NCBI RefSeq assembly: GCF_026151205.1 | Contig: NC_087082.1 | Location: 9,308,901 to 9,372,900 of the forward strand | Length of the DNA stretch: 64,000 nucleotides | Reading direction: 5' to 3' | Source: Bolinopsis microptera | Lineage: Eukaryota > Ctenophora > Tentaculata > Lobata > Bolinopsidae | In this document: one piece after another, positions 59,377-64,000 of the stretch | How the letters are laid out: the number at the start of each line of letters is the position of its first letter | How positions within the stretch are numbered: position 1 is the stretch's first letter | Made by a program: the position numbers and the translations under genes | Notes under the pieces: model-generated | Database searches by the model: none | Told to the model about the DNA's origin: nothing | Seen by the model: only the letters and a program-made list of their open reading frames with translations

Positions 59377-61116
59377 ATGAACATCCAACCAACTCCTAAT
59401 ATGGACATCATCTCTTCGGACTCCGGGCTGCCAGGTAGTGGTGCCCATACCACTACCTCTACAAAACACTGCCTGGCACCCCCTACCACACCCGGTATGT
59501 GCGTTATAAGTACTCAAACAGACATAACATTTGGACAGTGGCTTCCTACCCTGTCACCTAAACTATGCCTCGATCTGTTCGAGCACGTTAAGGATGAGCA
59601 CATGGCGCACGAAATCTCCTACAACAATTCACTGGGAATTGATTTAGGGATTAAATCCAATACTAAGATTTCAAAACGTAAAGTTCTATTGAAACAAAAA
59701 CTGGAGAACGATTGTAAAAATGCTAACTTTATCAATTCGTTTACGGTAGATGTCGCCAAAATAGATTCATTAATGAACCATTTTTCCGGTTTGCTGGAGA
59801 AGGCAGAAACAACACTAGAGGACTACAAGACAGAAGTTCGGAGAACAACCGCAGACTGCATCGGAAACAGCGCACTCCCTTCTGCTCCAGCCCCACAACC
59901 GTTAGTGATTAGCCCACCCTCCGCAGCTCTACCTACTCCGGTATGTAATCTAAGTGTGAACTTTAATGACATTAATTGGATGGACATCTGCAAGAGCATG
60001 AACTTCCGCAGAATCGCATCCCGATCCGTACAGTACTTTGGAGCAACAGATTACCGCTATGGGTCGATCGTGCATCATTCCAGAAACTATCCTCAGAACT
60101 CCGTTATTGACCACATTTTTACAAACATTTCGAATGCATTAGATGACCCTACGTTTAATAAGGAGCAGGTAACTTGTCTAATCACCAAATATGAAAACGG
60201 CAAGTGCCATATACCCTTCCACAGTGATGATGAAAATGAGGTCACTGGTGACATCATTACACTCAGTCTTGGGGCCTCTAGAGACCTAGTATTTCGTAGC
60301 AAAGTCGGTCCGGTCAAACAACAGATCCACAAACTTGACCATGGATGTGTGTATGTGATGACACGTGAATCACAGAATTTCTGGGAGCATGGTATATTGC
60401 CACAACCAGAAACTCAGGACTGCAGAATATCGCTTACGTTCAGACGCCTCTCTCAGAATACCCCCCCTCGCAAAAAAATCCCGAGGATCCACGAACCGAT
60501 TCATAAGCCTACGGTTACTGAGCAGTCTCAACCTAAGGAGCGTCTATTATTCTTGACGGACTCGCTTCTCAGGGATGTCCCTTTTGACCTTCCTAACGTA
60601 CACTGCATCAAACGCGAAATGTACCAGTTATCCAAAATTTTAGATCACGAACAATATATTTCTGGCTCTAAAATTGTCATAATTTCTTCTGGTATAAACG
60701 ATTTATCTCGCTATGACCACCACCACCACTCCCTTTCATGTGATTTTAAAAGAAATATTGATTATCTAATTGAGAAATATCCTAGCACGACTTTTATATT
60801 TAATTCTTTAGTTCTCACACGTTTCTCGTGGCTTAATGAGGAGGTTAAGCATTTTAACAGCTTTATTTTTGAACTAAGCAATAGAGTGTCCAAGCTATGG
60901 TTCTTTGACTCGCACCATATTTGTACTGTTTTATACCAGAGAAGAGAGGTCATTGTAGATCCTGATGGAAACGGAATCCACCTAACAGTCATGTCCAAGA
61001 GAGAGATAGCTCGCTCTCTTGCTACCTGTGTCAAAGAATTTATGGGGCGCAGCTACTTAATTCGAAAACACTGGCCGCTAAGACGGGAGTATGTTTCTTC
61101 ATTGGGCAGACCTTAG
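59377..61116 (+). CDS. LINE ORF1: AlkB-like dioxygenase plus SGNH esterase-like protein (579 aa)
   Basis: An open frame of 579 codons. Residues about 97-160 are Lys/Glu-rich and probably coiled coil, followed by a Pro-rich linker. Residues about 195-360 look like an AlkB-type 2-oxoglutarate/Fe(II) dioxygenase: HxD at H282/D284 (PFHSDDE), the third iron ligand H338 (WEHGI) and the 2OG-binding R-x5-R at R350/R356. The enzyme family removes alkyl groups from nucleic-acid bases. Residues about 388-555 look like an SGNH hydrolase: TDSLL with Ser396, SGIND with Gly439 and Asn441, and DGNGIHL with His535. Esterase domains are established in ORF1 of CR1-like LINEs. The next ORF, 478 bp downstream, is a LINE ORF2, so I read this as ORF1 of the same element. 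All key catalytic residues are present. A host gene next to a LINE is the alternative. Confidence 0.75.
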   Translation: MNIQPTPNMDIISSDSGLPGSGAHTTTSTKHCLAPPTTPGMCVISTQTDITFGQWLPTLSPKLCLDLFEHVKDEHMAHEISYNNSLGIDLGIKSNTKISKRKVLLKQKLENDCKNANFINSFTVDVAKIDSLMNHFSGLLEKAETTLEDYKTEVRRTTADCIGNSALPSAPAPQPLVISPPSAALPTPVCNLSVNFNDINWMDICKSMNFRRIASRSVQYFGATDYRYGSIVHHSRNYPQNSVIDHIFTNISNALDDPTFNKEQVTCLITKYENGKCHIPFHSDDENEVTGDIITLSLGASRDLVFRSKVGPVKQQIHKLDHGCVYVMTRESQNFWEHGILPQPETQDCRISLTFRRLSQNTPPRKKIPRIHEPIHKPTVTEQSQPKERLLFLTDSLLRDVPFDLPNVHCIKREMYQLSKILDHEQYISGSKIVIISSGINDLSRYDHHHHSLSCDFKRNIDYLIEKYPSTTFIFNSLVLTRFSWLNEEVKHFNSFIFELSNRVSKLWFFDSHHICTVLYQRREVIVDPDGNGIHLTVMSKREIARSLATCVKEFMGRSYLIRKHWPLRREYVSSLGRP

Positions 61117-61594
61117 AACAGCAATACAATCGGCAAACATACTATATTGAAAATTTGGACAAAATTATTAATCTACTAAGAATCGTACAGTATACGAACC
61201 ATGTCTTATCTGCACCAGCTTACGACTAATCGAAATCTTATCTTTACTAAGTTGAATCACGTAATCAGACCACTAAGTACATACACTTACAAGTTACAAA
61301 TACAGAATACAAGTCACATTCACATTTCACATACTTCAATTAACTTTTTAAACTTATTCCCACAGAACAACACTTCACTGAATTGATTTCTCTAGTTAGA
61401 AGCTGAAGTTAGGGACCCGGACAGAGTGTTCACAAAACCTCGCACGTTTTCTCACTCTTCCCTGGCCCCATTTTCTTGGCTCACTCATCTGGAGTAGATA
61501 CTTTCAGTGACTGTTTTCCGTGTACTTTATTATATTATATACAGTAGCAAACCTATATCTATATTTAAACAAGAGTATCATTTACAGCTAAAAA
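61117..61594 (+). other. Inter-ORF spacer of the LINE
   Basis: 478 bp with no supported coding sequence between the ORF1 stop and the ORF2 start. It is long for a LINE spacer, so ORF2 may use an internal promoter, reinitiation or a separate transcript. Confidence 0.4.
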
Positions 61595-64000
61595 ATGGTA
61601 GTTATCCGAAGTAGTAAAAATAGCTGTAAGGCCTGTACAAAGCGCCTAGTCTCACACAAGGTAAGCATCACTTGTAGTATTTGTTATACGACATATCACC
61701 CAAAATGTGCTCACCTAACACCTAGCGACATAACTGAACTTACTGGAGAATGGTCTTGCTACAGCTGCATTTCAGAAATTCTTCCAGTGGGTGCCGTCAT
61801 GCCTCTATCACCATCACGGCCTATACAAATCCAAGTCTCCAATAAACGAGAAAAATGTCACACTTGCACAAAAATTGGGAATATAAGACAAATGATTAAA
61901 TGTTGCTACTGTGACAACCTATCCCACACAAGATGTTCTGCTGGCTCAACAGGCTGCAAAGAATGCTTGAGAAAAATGTTCCCAGCATACGATGTCTCCA
62001 TTAGACAGCTTCACATGATAAATTTCAGTAACACTATTAGGTTTAACCCCTTTAATCGCGACCACCTATCAAATCAAATAGGTGATCATGATGATACTGA
62101 TGCTGATTTGAATCCATGGGAAACAACGTCTAGTCTTCTAAATAACTGCAAATATTATACCGCGAACGCAATCAAAAATACGAAGGAGTATGAATTAAAA
62201 GTTTTCTCGCTAAACGTTAGGTCACTTAATGGGAAAATTGAAGAATTTCGGGAGAATATAGATCAATACACAAAATACGACGTTCTCTGCTTCAATGAAA
62301 CAAATTGTAACACGGAATGTTTGCCTTTTCAGGGAGAGGAGCTCGAACTAGACGGTTTCTATCCACCGTATGTTCAGACTCCCGCTAGAGCGTCAAATCG
62401 TGGTGGAGGATTAGTCATATATGTTAACAAAAAACTATGTGAATTATCTGACATAAACGTTAAGAGCGCTCTATGTTGCCACGATAATCCTAAGATAGGA
62501 GAATTCTTGGTTGCAGAACTTACCTTGAAAGGGCACAAAAACGCGTTAATCTGTAATATATATCGCTCTCCAAGTGGGGACTTGAATGGTTTCCTTGAAC
62601 AATTGAAAATTTTCCTCCGTAACTTAGCAAGACATCGAAACAAAAATATCATACTGGCCGGTGATACTAACATAGACCTACTAGATTACGGGAAAATAGA
62701 CTCTGTTACTAAGTATGTGGACACTTTAGCAGAGCACGGATTCGCTCCTGTGATATCAAGACCAACTAGAGTCACAGATCACAGTGCGACTATCATTGAC
62801 CATATTTTCGTCAATAATTGCCACGCTGTTACAAAATCGGGAGTAATTTCTGAATCAATCTCTGACCACTTGGCAACTTTTGTCACAATTATGGTTGATC
62901 AGAATAGGCTCAGTTGTAAACTTCAAGAAGATACAACAGAAACATCTTCTCGAGTAATAAACGATGACAGTATCAAAAAGTTCGAGAACGACATTTCTGC
63001 GGTAGACTGGAACTTGGTTAATAACTATGATTCTGTAGATGAAAAATTTGAGGCTTTCGATAAAAAATATAGTGAACTATACGACCGAAATTTCCCAATT
63101 AAGGCAAAAAAGAGTAAACCAGGCCGCCGTAAAAACACAAAGCCGTGGATCCAAGAATGGTTACGGTGCGCATGTGATCGCAAAAATAAATTTTATGAAG
63201 ATTTTGTCACAAACCCGACCACTGAAAATGATATTAGGTACAAGAAAATGAAGAAATTTGTGAATAAACACGTGGATAAGGCCAAAAACAAATATTACAA
63301 CGCGTACTTTACAAAATATTCTAGCGACAGCAGAAAACAATGGCAAATGGTTAATAACTTGTTAAACAGAAAGAAAAAAGGCAAAATTAAGATAAACAAA
63401 ATTAACTATAATGGGAGCGAGATAACAGATTCTCAGCAAATTGCGAATAGCTTCAATGACTATTTCTGCAATATAGCTGAGACTCTTAAGAGAGAAAATG
63501 GTCTCGTATGCTCCGAGGGCCGGACTATCGTAACAGAAACTCAAGATAGCAGATGCCAGCGGAGCATGAATCTAGAAGATTCGTCCGCATCAGAAATAAT
63601 TGAAATAGTTAAGGGTTTGAAGATTAAGTCGACTTCTGATATGAGTATACTTCCCCTGAAAAAAGTGAGCAATATACTTGCACCAGTGCTTAGCTGCCTA
63701 GTCTCTGCGTCTCTACATCAGGGGAAGTTTCCACATAAATTGAAAATCGCGAAAGTAATTCCACTTCACAAAGGTGGGTCACGTGCTGAAGTTTCAAACT
63801 ATCGACCTATCTCACTACTCTCATGTTTCTCAAAAATCTTTGAAAAAATTATGCAAGCGCGACTATTAGATCACTTAAAGACAGAGAAAATCCTATTTGA
63901 CTCTCAATACGGATTTCGGGCTGGGCATAGCTGCGAACATGCTTTACTAGAAGCCCAAAACCATATTCACAGGGCACTAGAAAAAAAGCAGGTCACAGCA
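61595..64000 (+). CDS. LINE ORF2: PHD-like fingers, APE endonuclease, reverse transcriptase start (partial)
   Basis: Open for 802 codons from ATG 61595 to the window edge. Residues about 12-56 form a C4HC3 PHD finger (CKAC, CSIC, HPKC, WSCYSC). Residues about 84-124 form a second Cys/His finger (CHTC, CCYC, HTRC, CKEC). Residues about 202-430 are an APE-type endonuclease: FSLNVRSLNGK, CFNET with the catalytic Glu, NIYRSP, LAGDTNID, IDHIF and the terminal SDH. From about residue 715 the reverse transcriptase begins (VIPLHKGG, NYRPISLLS, QYGFRAGHSCEHALLE). The sequence ends just before motif A. The order and motifs fit the CR1-like group of non-LTR retrotransposons, which insert by target-primed reverse transcription. 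No stop or frameshift is seen, so this copy may be functional or recently so. Confidence 0.9.
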   Translation, partial: MVVIRSSKNSCKACTKRLVSHKVSITCSICYTTYHPKCAHLTPSDITELTGEWSCYSCISEILPVGAVMPLSPSRPIQIQVSNKREKCHTCTKIGNIRQMIKCCYCDNLSHTRCSAGSTGCKECLRKMFPAYDVSIRQLHMINFSNTIRFNPFNRDHLSNQIGDHDDTDADLNPWETTSSLLNNCKYYTANAIKNTKEYELKVFSLNVRSLNGKIEEFRENIDQYTKYDVLCFNETNCNTECLPFQGEELELDGFYPPYVQTPARASNRGGGLVIYVNKKLCELSDINVKSALCCHDNPKIGEFLVAELTLKGHKNALICNIYRSPSGDLNGFLEQLKIFLRNLARHRNKNIILAGDTNIDLLDYGKIDSVTKYVDTLAEHGFAPVISRPTRVTDHSATIIDHIFVNNCHAVTKSGVISESISDHLATFVTIMVDQNRLSCKLQEDTTETSSRVINDDSIKKFENDISAVDWNLVNNYDSVDEKFEAFDKKYSELYDRNFPIKAKKSKPGRRKNTKPWIQEWLRCACDRKNKFYEDFVTNPTTENDIRYKKMKKFVNKHVDKAKNKYYNAYFTKYSSDSRKQWQMVNNLLNRKKKGKIKINKINYNGSEITDSQQIANSFNDYFCNIAETLKRENGLVCSEGRTIVTETQDSRCQRSMNLEDSSASEIIEIVKGLKIKSTSDMSILPLKKVSNILAPVLSCLVSASLHQGKFPHKLKIAKVIPLHKGGSRAEVSNYRPISLLSCFSKIFEKIMQARLLDHLKTEKILFDSQYGFRAGHSCEHALLEAQNHIHRALEKKQVTA

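Overview
This is a window of AT-rich animal nuclear DNA. The genes are split by GT-AG introns, there is an eh1-containing NK-like homeobox gene and a divergent seven-transmembrane protein, and the repeats are CR1-like LINEs, hAT-type miniature elements, a MULE remnant and a Ty3/Gypsy remnant. I see no bacterial, organellar or viral organisation. The mix suits an invertebrate, perhaps an early-branching one, but I cannot name the phylum from sequence alone.

Layout. 0-1.7 kb: minus-strand gene for a coiled-coil protein in five small phase-0 exons, running off the left edge. 1.7-13 kb: mostly repeats (a 334-bp hAT-type element, LINE 3' ends at 3.2-3.8 and 7.4-8.9 kb, a MULE remnant at 5.6-6.6 kb, five copies of a very short hAT-like element) plus two weakly supported exons. 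13.6-16.9 kb: a tight cluster of four tandem genes for small secreted proteins, two alternating subtypes, about 250-310 bp apart. 20.2-25.0 kb: a very long exon coding for a disordered Ser/Lys-rich protein. 25.4-28.1 kb: a five-exon gene for a 184-residue basic protein. 30.7-31.7 kb: a decayed copy of the 3' end of the neighbouring 7TM gene beside a broken Ty3/Gypsy integrase. 32.5-33.8 kb: the single-exon 7TM gene. 34.8-38 kb: TIR element, twin hairpins and a perfect 147-bp-arm palindrome. 38.4-39.3 kb: a secreted-protein gene interrupted by an in-frame TGA. 41.5-42.1 kb: an uninterrupted hexamer satellite. 42-50 kb: gene-free. 50.2-56.8 kb: homeobox gene in five exons. 59.4 kb to the right edge: a LINE with two open ORFs.

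The most unusual object is the LINE at the right edge. Its ORF1 combines an AlkB-like 2OG-Fe(II) dioxygenase domain with complete metal and 2OG ligands and an SGNH esterase-like domain. Its ORF2 starts with two PHD-like zinc fingers before the APE endonuclease and the start of the reverse transcriptase. Both frames are open, so the element may be young. The secreted-protein cluster, the palindrome and the short hAT-like family are the next most interesting items.

All gene models were built by eye from splice consensus and reading frame; product names rest on motif recognition, not on database searches.
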